Positions 52,784-63,122 of a stretch of 64,000 nt of DNA are shown here, piece after piece. The stretch spans positions 1 to 64,000 of the forward strand of contig NZ_PVZN01000008.1 in NCBI RefSeq assembly GCF_003024385.1, read 5' to 3'. The translations under genes and the position numbers were made by a program. The notes below the pieces were generated by a model, which saw only the letters and a program-made list of their open reading frames with translations, was not told where the DNA came from and ran no database searches. Positions within the stretch are counted from its first letter, which is position 1; each line of letters opens with the position of its first letter. This stretch comes from Pseudomonas sp. BBP2017. GTDB lineage: Bacteria > Pseudomonadota > Gammaproteobacteria > Pseudomonadales > Pseudomonadaceae.

Positions 52784-53270
52784 GCTCGATCTGCAGCTGG
52801 CAAGTGATGCACCGCACCCGACTGAAGAGCAGTTCCGCCAATGGTGTGAGCTGGCCCTGCGCCAGCGCACGGCTGACTCGGAGCTGACCATTCGCCTGGT
52901 CGACGAAGCCGAAGGCCGCGAACTGAATCACACCTGGCGCGGTAAAGACTACGCCACCAACGTCCTGTCGTTCCCGGCCGACGTACCCGATGAGCTGCTC
53001 GACATCCCGCTGCTCGGCGACCTGGTGATCTGCATCGCCGTGGTCGAGCGCGAAGCCGCCGAACAGGGCAAGGCGCTGCAAGCCCATTGGGCGCATCTGG
53101 TGATCCACGGCTGCCTGCACCTGCTGGGCTACGACCACATCGAAGACGATGAGGCCGAAGAAATGGAAACACTGGAACGAGAGTTGCTTGCGGAACTGGG
53201 TCATCCGGACCCTTACGCCGACGACGAACACGACGCACCTCACACTGATATCTGCAAGGATCACGAGTAA
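52776..53270 (+). CDS. ybeY: Endoribonuclease / rRNA maturation factor YbeY
   Basis: Metal-dependent RNase of 164 residues for 16S rRNA 3'-end maturation and ribosome quality control. The zinc motif H3xH5xH reads [15 protein letters not shown] (about residues 109-123), and [11 protein letters not shown] is the other signature. The ATG at 52776 overlaps the phoH stop; an upstream frame of 21 codons within phoH is rejected because family members start at MLELDLQ. Confidence 0.95.
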   Translation: MLELDLQLASDAPHPTEEQFRQWCELALRQRTADSELTIRLVDEAEGRELNHTWRGKDYATNVLSFPADVPDELLDIPLLGDLVICIAVVEREAAEQGKALQAHWAHLVIHGCLHLLGYDHIEDDEAEEMETLERELLAELGHPDPYADDEHDAPHTDICKDHE

Positions 53271-53275
53271 CCGCC

Positions 53276-54115
53276 ATGAGCGAAGATCGATCGAGCAACG
53301 GGCAAAAGTCCTGGCTGGGCAAACTGACCCAGGCTTTTGCCCATGAGCCGAAAAACCGCCAGGAGCTGCTTGAGCTACTGCGCGAAGCCCATCAGAACAA
53401 GCTGCTCGACAGCGAAGCGCTGACCATTGTCGAAGGCGCCATCCAGGTCGCCGACCTGCAAGTGCGCGACATCATGGTGCCGCGCTCGCAGATGATCAGC
53501 ATCAAGGCTACACAGTCGCCACGCGAGTTCCTGCCAGCGGTGATCGACGCTGCGCACTCGCGCTACCCGGTGATCGGCGAAAGCCATGACGATGTCCTCG
53601 GCGTCTTGCTGGCCAAGGACCTGTTGCCGCTGATCCTCAAGGAGAACGGCGACAGCTTCAACATCAAGGACCTGCTGCGCCCGGCCACCTTCGTGCCCGA
53701 GTCCAAGCGCCTGAACGTGCTGTTGCGTGAGTTCCGCGCCAACCACAACCACATGGCCATCGTCATCGACGAATACGGCGGTGTGGCGGGCCTGGTTACC
53801 ATCGAAGACGTACTTGAGCAGATCGTCGGCGACATCGAAGACGAGCACGACGTCGAGGAAGACAGCTACATCAAGCCGTTGCCCAGCGGCGACTTCCTGA
53901 TCAAGGCGCTGACCCCGATCGAGAACTTCAACGAGTTCTTCGACAGCCAGTTTTCCGACGACGAGTTCGACACCGTTGGCGGTCTGGTCATGAGCGCCTT
54001 CGGCCACCTGCCCAAGCGTAACGAGACCACCGAAATCGGCCCGTACCGCTTCCGCATCCTCAATGCCGATAGCCGCCGGATACACTTGCTGCGACTGACC
54101 CCTATCACCCGTTAA
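53276..54115 (+). CDS. corC: HlyC/CorC-family CBS-domain protein
   Basis: Cytoplasmic protein of 279 residues: two CBS domains (VRDIMVPRSQMISIKATQSP, then KDLLRPATFVPESKRLNVL) and a C-terminal CorC/HlyC transporter-associated domain (ETTEIGPYRFRILNADSRR). Linked to magnesium and cobalt efflux in enterobacteria, with the exact role disputed. Adenine nucleotides may bind the CBS pair. Five bases after ybeY and eight before lnt, so in the same operon. Confidence 0.94.
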   Translation: MSEDRSSNGQKSWLGKLTQAFAHEPKNRQELLELLREAHQNKLLDSEALTIVEGAIQVADLQVRDIMVPRSQMISIKATQSPREFLPAVIDAAHSRYPVIGESHDDVLGVLLAKDLLPLILKENGDSFNIKDLLRPATFVPESKRLNVLLREFRANHNHMAIVIDEYGGVAGLVTIEDVLEQIVGDIEDEHDVEEDSYIKPLPSGDFLIKALTPIENFNEFFDSQFSDDEFDTVGGLVMSAFGHLPKRNETTEIGPYRFRILNADSRRIHLLRLTPITR

Positions 54116-54123
54116 GGACAACC

Positions 54124-55641
54124 ATGCGCTGGATCACCCGCCCCGGCTGGCCCGGTAACCTGCTGGCCGTGGCGGCCGGTGCAATCACCACCCTGGCCCT
54201 GGCGCCGTTCGACATCTGGCCACTGGCGTTGCTGGCGGTCGGCCTGTTCTACCTCGGTCTGCGTGAGCTGAGCCCACGCCAGGCCCTGGGCCGTGGCTGG
54301 TGCTTCGGCTTCGGCTTGTACGCTGCCGGCACCAGCTGGATCTACGTCAGTATCAATACCTACGGCGGCGCCACGCCGCTACTGGCTACGGGCTTGCTGG
54401 TGGCATTCTTTGCCGCCATTGCCTGGTTCTTCGCCCTGCCCGCCTGGATCTGGGCGCGCTGGCTGCGCCGCAACGAGGCGCCATTGGCCGATGCCCTGTG
54501 CTTCGCTGCCTTGTGGGTCGGCCAGGAAGCCTTTCGCGGCTGGTTCCTCACCGGCTTCCCCTGGCTTTATTCCGGTTACAGTCAGCTCGATGGCCCGCTG
54601 TCCGGTCTGGCGCCGGTCGGGGGCATGTGGCTGATCTCCTTCTGCCTGGCCTTGTGTGCGGCCCTGCTGTGCAACCTGCCACATCTAGGTGAGCGCAAGT
54701 CGTTCCTGGCCGTAGCCATCGCCCTGTTGCTGGCGCCCTGGGCCGTGGGCCTGGCCCTGAAGAACCACGCCTGGACCGAACCTGCCGGCAAGCCGCTGAC
54801 AGTGGCGGCCCTGCAAGGGAATATCGAGCAGGAGCTGAAGTGGAACCCGGAACACGTCAACGCCCAGCTGGCCCTGTACCGCGACATGAGCTTCAGCTCC
54901 AAACCGGTCGACCTGCTGGTCTGGCCGGAAACCGCCGTACCGGTCTTCAAGGAACAAGCTCAGGGCTACCTGGACATGATGGGCAGCTTTGCCGCCGACC
55001 GTCATTCGGCGCTGATCACCGGCGTACCGGTACGTGAAGTGGTGCACCAGCAACGTCGTTACTACAACGGCATCACCGTGACCGGTGAAGGCGACGGCAC
55101 TTACCTCAAGCAGAAGCTGGTGCCATTTGGTGAGTACGTGCCGCTGCAGGACATGCTTCGCGGCCTGATTGCCTTCTTCGACCTGCCGATGTCGGACTTT
55201 GCCCGCGGCCCCGCCGACCAGCCTCTACTGCAGGCCAAAGGCTATCAGATTGCTCCGTACATCTGCTACGAAGTGGTCTACCCGGAGTTCGCCGCAAGCC
55301 TGGCAGCCCGCAGCGACATCCTTCTGACCATCAGCAACGACACCTGGTTCGGTACCTCGATCGGCCCTCTGCAGCATCTGCAGATGGCCCAGATGCGTGC
55401 GCTGGAAGCCGGTCGCTGGATGATTCGCGCCACCAACAATGGCGTCACTGGGCTGATTGATCCATTCGGACGCATCACCGCACAGATCCCGCAGTTCGAA
55501 CGCGGCATCCTCTATGGTGAAGTGGTTCCAATGCAGCAGCTCACGCCGTACCTGCAGTGGCGTTCCTGGCCGCTGGTTATTCTTTGCACGTTGCTGCTGG
55601 GCTGGGCCCTGCTGGCCAGCCGGATCGCCAAGACCGTCTAG
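54124..55641 (+). CDS. lnt: Apolipoprotein N-acyltransferase
   Basis: Inner-membrane enzyme of 505 residues that adds the third acyl chain to lipoproteins. Several N-terminal helices precede a periplasmic nitrilase domain whose triad is visible: Glu in LLVWPETAVPVF, Lys in YLKQKLVPFGEYVPL and Cys in IAPYICYEVVYPEF. It would serve the many lipoproteins of this window (AlgK, AlgL, LptE). Its TAG stop shares CTAG (55638-55641) with the stop of the convergent ElyC-like gene. Confidence 0.96.
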   Translation: MRWITRPGWPGNLLAVAAGAITTLALAPFDIWPLALLAVGLFYLGLRELSPRQALGRGWCFGFGLYAAGTSWIYVSINTYGGATPLLATGLLVAFFAAIAWFFALPAWIWARWLRRNEAPLADALCFAALWVGQEAFRGWFLTGFPWLYSGYSQLDGPLSGLAPVGGMWLISFCLALCAALLCNLPHLGERKSFLAVAIALLLAPWAVGLALKNHAWTEPAGKPLTVAALQGNIEQELKWNPEHVNAQLALYRDMSFSSKPVDLLVWPETAVPVFKEQAQGYLDMMGSFAADRHSALITGVPVREVVHQQRRYYNGITVTGEGDGTYLKQKLVPFGEYVPLQDMLRGLIAFFDLPMSDFARGPADQPLLQAKGYQIAPYICYEVVYPEFAASLAARSDILLTISNDTWFGTSIGPLQHLQMAQMRALEAGRWMIRATNNGVTGLIDPFGRITAQIPQFERGILYGEVVPMQQLTPYLQWRSWPLVILCTLLLGWALLASRIAKTV

Positions 55642-56399
55642 TAGAACAGGCGGTAACCGAGCAGGCCGACTGCCTCATTGAGCAGTTGGCCGCTCTGCCA
55701 CATGGCCTTGTTTTCCGGCAGCCAGCCACCGAATGGCCGGGCATGATCACGACCGAGAAAACCGACTGGCGCCGGCACCACGACAAAACCCGCCCGCTCG
55801 AAACTCCAGCGCGAACGCTGCATATGCCAGGCCTGGGTCACCACAACCACGCGCTTGACGCCCTGAGGCAAGAGGATCTGGGCGCTCAGCTGGGCATTCT
55901 CCCAGGTCGTCCGGCTGCGCTCTTCCTTCCAGCGCACGCTCACGCCAAGATCACGCTGCAGCGCATCGGCCATCAACTGCGCCTCGCTAGGTGGGGTGCC
56001 ATAGTGCAAGCCACCGGTAATCAACAGCGGCAGGCCCGATGCCTTGGCCAACTGCGCCGCATAACGCAGACGCTCCATGGCCACCCCCGTGGGTTGATCA
56101 ACGTAGTCCCAGGCCGGATCACCGCGCTCACGCCCGGCTCCCAGCACCACGATGGCATCCGCCTGCCCGGCCAGATGCGCCCATTGCTCATGGCTCAAGG
56201 CCGGCTCGGTTTCCAGCATACGCGCCGAACGCTCAACCACAATCGGCAGGCTCATCACCCACAAACCACCCAAGCCCAGGACAAAACACAAGGCAGACAG
56301 ACGCGGCCAGGAACGCCGTAGCCACCAGGCGGCGAGCAACAGCAGGAACAACACGCCGGGCGGCAGGATCATTTGCTTGATTAAATAACGAATAGGCAC
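55638..56399 (-). CDS. YdcF/ElyC-like DUF218 membrane protein
   Basis: Protein of 253 residues with two N-terminal helices (PPGVLFLLLLAAWWLR and LSALCFVLGLGGLWVMSLPI) and a DUF218 domain: DAIVVLGAGRERGDPAWDY, LPLLITGGLHYGTPPSEAQL and VVVVTQAWHMQRSRWSFERA. ElyC takes part in peptidoglycan or ECA lipid-carrier metabolism in E. coli; function here is inferred from that. Confidence 0.88.
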   Translation of the reverse strand: MPIRYLIKQMILPPGVLFLLLLAAWWLRRSWPRLSALCFVLGLGGLWVMSLPIVVERSARMLETEPALSHEQWAHLAGQADAIVVLGAGRERGDPAWDYVDQPTGVAMERLRYAAQLAKASGLPLLITGGLHYGTPPSEAQLMADALQRDLGVSVRWKEERSRTTWENAQLSAQILLPQGVKRVVVVTQAWHMQRSRWSFERAGFVVVPAPVGFLGRDHARPFGGWLPENKAMWQSGQLLNEAVGLLGYRLFY

Positions 56400-56529
56400 A
56401 AGTCACCTCCATGGAGGTGCGCAGCCTAAGAGGATCGGCACCTGGCAACAATAGTCAGGAGTCAGATGCCGATCTTCTTGTGTTTGCAAAGAGGGGCGCA
56501 CTCCGCATTGCGCCAAGGAGTCCGGGTAG

Positions 56530-56847
56530 CTACCTGAATTGCAGCTTTCTGGATTTTGCCGTGGTGGTGGAGCGTGTCTTGTCCTTGAGCCAGACAACGC
56601 TGGCCGAAGGTGGCGGCTCCGTTGATAGCCGTGCGCCAGCGCATCCATGCCTGCCCTCTGGAAGGGAGTCCAGATAGGCCTTGATCACATCGAATTCAGC
56701 GCGGCTCAGACCACGCAACTCCAATTCAGCAGGCACTTCATCGCGTAACCGAACAGAGGTTCTGGCGACCTCCAGAGCAAGCCCCAGACGATCGATCAAC
56801 CGTTCGTAAAGCTCCGGTTTTGTTGCTTGTAGCTGCGACTCTCCCAT
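56530..56847 (-). CDS. Hypothetical protein, 105 residues
   Basis: Small soluble protein. The first about 63 residues (ESQLQATKPELYERLIDRLG onward, helical, charged) have normal Pseudomonas codon use and a GAGGTG ribosome site six bases before the ATG at 56847. The last about 40 residues are Pro/Ser/Arg-rich with no obvious structure, so the 3' part may be a frameshifted or poorly conserved tail. A gene stands in the same place before leuS in P. aeruginosa. Function unknown. Confidence 0.6.
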   Translation of the reverse strand: MGESQLQATKPELYERLIDRLGLALEVARTSVRLRDEVPAELELRGLSRAEFDVIKAYLDSLPEGRHGCAGARLSTEPPPSASVVWLKDKTRSTTTAKSRKLQFR

Positions 56848-56896
56848 CCGTTCACCTCATTGAAGATAAAATATCTCCCCCCACAAGTGAGCTTAG

Positions 56897-59692
<2,796 letters not shown>

Positions 59693-59699
59693 CAGGACT

Positions 59700-59726
59700 A
59701 CCGGCCCGCAAGAATGGCGGGCCGGT
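59700..59726 (+). repeat. Hairpin between leuS and lptE
   Basis: ACCGGCCCGC (59700-59709) and GCGGGCCGGT (59717-59726) form a perfect 10-bp stem with loop aagaatg. No T-run follows, so it may slow decay or attenuate rather than end the leuS transcript. Confidence 0.55.
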
Positions 59727-59757
59727 ACACAGAATCGGCCCACAAGGGAGCAACAAG

Positions 59758-60363
59758 ATGATCAAACGCAATCTGCTGGTAATGGGCCTGGCCGTGATGC
59801 TCAGCGCCTGCGGTTTCCAGCTGCGTGGCACCGGCACCAGTGAACTGACCATCAAGGAACTGGACGTAAGTGCACGCAACGCCTACGGCGAAACCGTGAC
59901 CCAGCTGCGCGCGGCCCTGAAAAGCAGCGGCGTGAACGTTCACGCTGGCGCGCCGTACAGGCTGGTCCTGACCAACGAAGCAGAATCCCGGCGGGCAGCC
60001 ACCTATGCTGGCTCCAGTGGTTCAGCCGAGTATGAGCTGACCACTGTGCTGAGTTACAGCATCAACGGCCTGAACGACACCAACCTGCTCAACGACAAGC
60101 TTGAGGTGCGCAAGGTCTACGTGTATGACGGCAACAACATCACCGGTGGCGACCAGGACGCCGCGCAGACCCGCGAGGAAATGCGCCGCGACCTGGTGCA
60201 GAACATGCTGGTACGCCTGCAACTGCTGACTCCGAGCCAGCTCGACCAGCTGCAGCAGGAAGCCGACGCTCGTGCCAAGGCCGAGGCTGATGCCGTCGAA
60301 GCGGCCCGTCGCGCTCAGGACGAGACACCCCAGCAGTCGCCCCTGCAACTGCCGATCAACTGA
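59758..60363 (+). CDS. lptE: LPS-assembly lipoprotein LptE
   Basis: Outer-membrane lipoprotein of 201 residues that plugs the LptD barrel for lipopolysaccharide insertion. Lipobox AVMLSACGFQLRGTG (Cys20), then YRLVLTNEAESRRAATYAGS and TREEMRRDLVQNMLVRLQLL; the tail is a charged alanine-rich helix. Standard position between leuS and holA. Confidence 0.94.
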   Translation: MIKRNLLVMGLAVMLSACGFQLRGTGTSELTIKELDVSARNAYGETVTQLRAALKSSGVNVHAGAPYRLVLTNEAESRRAATYAGSSGSAEYELTTVLSYSINGLNDTNLLNDKLEVRKVYVYDGNNITGGDQDAAQTREEMRRDLVQNMLVRLQLLTPSQLDQLQQEADARAKAEADAVEAARRAQDETPQQSPLQLPIN

Positions 60364-60370
60364 GCCTGAA

Positions 60371-60390
60371 CGGGGCACTTCGGTGCCCCG
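60371..60390 (+). repeat. TTCG-tetraloop hairpin between lptE and holA
   Basis: CGGGGCAC-TTCG-GTGCCCCG, a perfect 8-bp stem closed by the very stable UUCG tetraloop, ten bases before the holA ATG. No T-run. It may stabilise the lptE end of the transcript or tune holA translation. Confidence 0.7.
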
Positions 60391-60399
60391 CCTGCCATC

Positions 60400-61437
60400 A
60401 TGAAACTCGCCCCCGCCCAGCTCAACAAGCACCTGCAAGGCAGCCTCGCGCCGGTCTACGTGATCACTGGCGATGACCCGTTGCTCTGTCAGGAAGCAGC
60501 CGATGCGGTGCGTGCTGCCGCACGCCAGCAAGGTTTCGATGAACGCCAGGTGTTCAGCGCTGACGCCAACTTCGACTGGGGCACCCTGCTCCAGGCCGGT
60601 GCCAGCCTGTCACTGTTCGCCCAGCGGCGCCTGTTGGAACTGCGCCTGCCTTCCGGCAAGCCTGGCGACAAAGGTGCTGCGGCGCTGATCGAATACTGCT
60701 CACGACCCGCCGAAGACACCCTGCTGCTGATCAGCCTGCCCAAGCTCGACGGCAGTGCGCAGAAGACCAAATGGGGCAAAGCGCTGATCGAAGGCCAGCA
60801 GGTCCAGTTCATCCAGATCTGGCCGGTCGACACCCAGCAGTTGCCACAGTGGATCAACCAGCGACTGGCCCAGGCAGGGTTATCCGCCCAGCGCGATGCG
60901 GTGGACCTGATTGCCGCCCGGGTCGAAGGCAACCTGCTGGCTGCTGCCCAGGAAATCGAGAAGCTCAAGCTGCTGGCTGAAGGCAATCAGATCACCGTCG
61001 AGACGGTACAAGCGGCGGTGGCTGACAGCGCCCGTTTTGACGTTTTCGGCCTGGTCGATGCGATTCTCAACGGCGAAGCCGCCCATGCCCTGCGAATGCT
61101 CGAAGGCTTGCGCGGTGAAGGGGTCGAACCACCGGTGATTCTCTGGGCCCTGGCCCGGGAATTACGCGTGCTGGCCGGGCTTGCGCAGCAGTACAGCCAG
61201 GGCGTGCCGCTGGACAAGGCCTTCAGCCAGGCACGGCCACCGGTCTGGGACAAGCGCAAGCCACTGATGAGCAAAGCCCTGCAACGCCACTCGGCACAGC
61301 GCTGGAGCCAACTGCTGCAAGATGCCCAGCGGATCGATGCGCAGATCAAGGGGCAGGCTCAGGGTTCGCCCTGGACGAGTCTTGCGCGATTGTCGCTGTT
61401 GATGGCTGGGCAGCGCCTGGCGCTGCCTGCCGAATGA
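60400..61437 (+). CDS. holA: DNA polymerase III delta subunit
   Basis: Clamp-loader subunit of 345 residues that opens the beta clamp. The start MKLAPAQLNKHLQGSLAPVY and VITGDDPLLCQEAADAVR, then ASLSLFAQRRLLELRLPSGK and the C-terminal LAGLAQQYSQGVPLDKAF, are typical. AAA+-like fold without a working Walker A, as usual for delta. Same operon as leuS-lptE. Confidence 0.95.
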   Translation: MKLAPAQLNKHLQGSLAPVYVITGDDPLLCQEAADAVRAAARQQGFDERQVFSADANFDWGTLLQAGASLSLFAQRRLLELRLPSGKPGDKGAAALIEYCSRPAEDTLLLISLPKLDGSAQKTKWGKALIEGQQVQFIQIWPVDTQQLPQWINQRLAQAGLSAQRDAVDLIAARVEGNLLAAAQEIEKLKLLAEGNQITVETVQAAVADSARFDVFGLVDAILNGEAAHALRMLEGLRGEGVEPPVILWALARELRVLAGLAQQYSQGVPLDKAFSQARPPVWDKRKPLMSKALQRHSAQRWSQLLQDAQRIDAQIKGQAQGSPWTSLARLSLLMAGQRLALPAE

Positions 61438-61510
61438 CATCGGCTGCGGGCTTGCTCTGCGGTACTTTCCCCCCTATATTGCGCCCAACACCCTCCACAG
61501 GATCCCTGCC

Positions 61511-61666
61511 ATGAGCAAAAAATCCAGGCCCAACAAGGCCAAATCGATCATCGCCCAACCCTTGTTCCGCAGCCGCCAGGAACAAGCAGGCAAAGGCAAA
61601 GGCAGCTACCGCCGCGAAGCCTTCCAATCGAGAGATTGGGAGGCTTCTTACTTTTTGGCGGCATAA
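61511..61666 (+). CDS. arfA: Alternative ribosome-rescue factor A
   Basis: Protein of 51 residues that frees ribosomes stalled on non-stop mRNA by recruiting RF2. The family core is AQPLFRSRQEQAGKGKGSYR (residues 15-34), followed by NWEAS-like RDWEAS (41-46). An intrinsic terminator lies inside the reading frame before the stop (61616-61656), so most transcripts would lack a stop codon and the product would be tagged by tmRNA; ArfA builds up only when tmRNA fails. Too short for an ordinary gene finder threshold; CCCTGCC-type leader, weak ribosome site. Confidence 0.9.
   Translation: MSKKSRPNKAKSIIAQPLFRSRQEQAGKGKGSYRREAFQSRDWEASYFLAA
61616..61656 (+). terminator. Intrinsic terminator within the arfA reading frame
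   Basis: GAAGCCTTCCAATC (61616-61629), loop GAGA, GATTGGGAGGCTTC (61634-61647): a 14-bp stem with one G-T pair, followed by TTACTTTTT. It ends eight bases before the TAA (61664-61666). Confidence 0.88.
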
Positions 61667-61727
61667 AAGCAAGATTCCGGCAGGCATGGTATGGTCATCA
61701 CCTGACCTGAAATACCTGGACCTGTGC

Positions 61728-63044
61728 ATGCCCTTTTGTCTTTCCCGTCGCTGGCAACCTCGCCAGCTGATTGCTGCCTCCAGCCTCATCCTGCTCGTCG
61801 CCTGCGCGGAAAAACCCACCGCCGCCGATGCGCTGCCGCTGGCACCTGCCCAGCCCGCCCCGGTCGTGACCGTGCCTAACCCCGCCGTCAACACCAGCAG
61901 CGAAATCCAGCCGCTGCAAAGCTTTGCCCAGTGGCAAGCGGGCTTCCGCCAACAAGCTTTGCAAACGGGTATCAACCCCGGCACATTTGACCGCGCCTTC
62001 CTCGGCGTCACGCCAGACATGGACGTGATCAAGGCCGATCGCAGCCAGCCAGAGTTCGCGCGCCCCGTCTGGGAGTACCTCGACGGTGCCCTGTCACCCC
62101 TGCGCGTACGCAATGGCAAAGGTCTGCTGGAAAAACATGCGGAGCTCTTGAGCCAGATCGAACAGCGCTACGGCGTCGACCGCGATGTGCTGGTCTCGGT
62201 GTGGGGCATGGAAAGCAACTTCGGCCAGTTCCAGGGCAACAAATCAGTGATTCGCTCCCTGGCAACCCTGGCCTATGAAGGGCGTCGCCCGGCCTTTGCC
62301 CAAGCGCAACTGATTGCAGCCCTGCAGATCCTGCAAAACGGTGACATCCAGCCCGACGCCATGAAAGGCTCGTGGGCGGGTGCCATGGGCCAGACCCAGT
62401 TCATCCCTACTACCTACAACACCCATGCGGTGGACTTCGACGGTGACGGCCGTCGGGATATCTGGAACAGTTCCGCAGACGCCCTGGCCTCTACCGCTCA
62501 CTACCTGCAGAGTTCCGGCTGGAAACGCGGTGAGCCATGGGGCTTCGAGGTGCAACTGGCACCGGGCTTCGATTATTGGCTGGCCGATGGCGCCCAGCGC
62601 AAGAGTGTCTCTGAATGGATGCAGCTGGGCCTGAAGCTGCCAGCCGGCGTGCGCTTGCCAGCCGGTAGCGAACAACTGTCCGCTGCCCTGTTGCTGCCTG
62701 CAGGGTATCGCGGTCCGGCGTTCCTGGTGCTGGATAACTTCCGCGCGATCCTCAAGTACAACAACTCGTCCTCTTATGCCCTGGCTGTCAGCCTGCTCGG
62801 GCAGCGTTTCGATGGCTCGGGCTACATCGCCGGCTCCTGGCCAAAGGACGATCTGCCATTGAGCCGTAGCGAGCGCGTCGAGCTGCAGACCCTGCTCAGC
62901 GCCAGGAACTACGACGCTGGCGCCGCCGACGGCATCATTGGCGCCAACACCCGCAAAGCGATACGTACTGCGCAGCAGGCACTGGGCTGGCCAGCCGATG
63001 GCTATCCAACCCATAAACTGCTGGAAAGCCTGCGTCAGCGTTGA
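61728..63044 (+). CDS. Lytic murein transglycosylase with peptidoglycan-binding domain
   Basis: Lipoprotein of 438 residues (LILLVACAEK, lipobox near residue 25) of the MltB/SltB group that cleaves glycan strands with 1,6-anhydro formation. The catalytic glutamate lies in VLVSVWGMESNFGQFQGN; AGAMGQTQFIPTTY and DGDGRRDIWNSSADALASTA follow as in MltB; a PG_binding_1 domain ends it (RVELQTLLSARNYDAGAADG, then GANTRKAIRTAQQALG). The ATG at 61728 gives the better signal peptide; the frame extends to 61686. Orthologue of PA3992-type genes. Confidence 0.9.
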   Translation: MPFCLSRRWQPRQLIAASSLILLVACAEKPTAADALPLAPAQPAPVVTVPNPAVNTSSEIQPLQSFAQWQAGFRQQALQTGINPGTFDRAFLGVTPDMDVIKADRSQPEFARPVWEYLDGALSPLRVRNGKGLLEKHAELLSQIEQRYGVDRDVLVSVWGMESNFGQFQGNKSVIRSLATLAYEGRRPAFAQAQLIAALQILQNGDIQPDAMKGSWAGAMGQTQFIPTTYNTHAVDFDGDGRRDIWNSSADALASTAHYLQSSGWKRGEPWGFEVQLAPGFDYWLADGAQRKSVSEWMQLGLKLPAGVRLPAGSEQLSAALLLPAGYRGPAFLVLDNFRAILKYNNSSSYALAVSLLGQRFDGSGYIAGSWPKDDLPLSRSERVELQTLLSARNYDAGAADGIIGANTRKAIRTAQQALGWPADGYPTHKLLESLRQR

Positions 63045-63051
63045 ACTATGA

Positions 63052-63115
63052 TCGCGGGGCAAGCCCGCTCCCACCGGTGATGTTTGATCCCTGTGGGAGC
63101 GGGCTTGCCCGGCGA
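63052..63115. repeat. Paired REP element
   Basis: Arm tcgcggggcaagcccgctcc (from 63052) and its inverse, with one mismatch, ending at 63115; 18-base spacer. It lies between the convergent transglycosylase and LD-carboxypeptidase genes. Confidence 0.88.
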
Positions 63116-63122
63116 TTAATGC

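Noticed and set aside
56411..56677. Plus-strand frame of 88 codons
   Set aside because: Overlaps the better-supported minus-strand hypothetical gene and has no ribosome site or family features.
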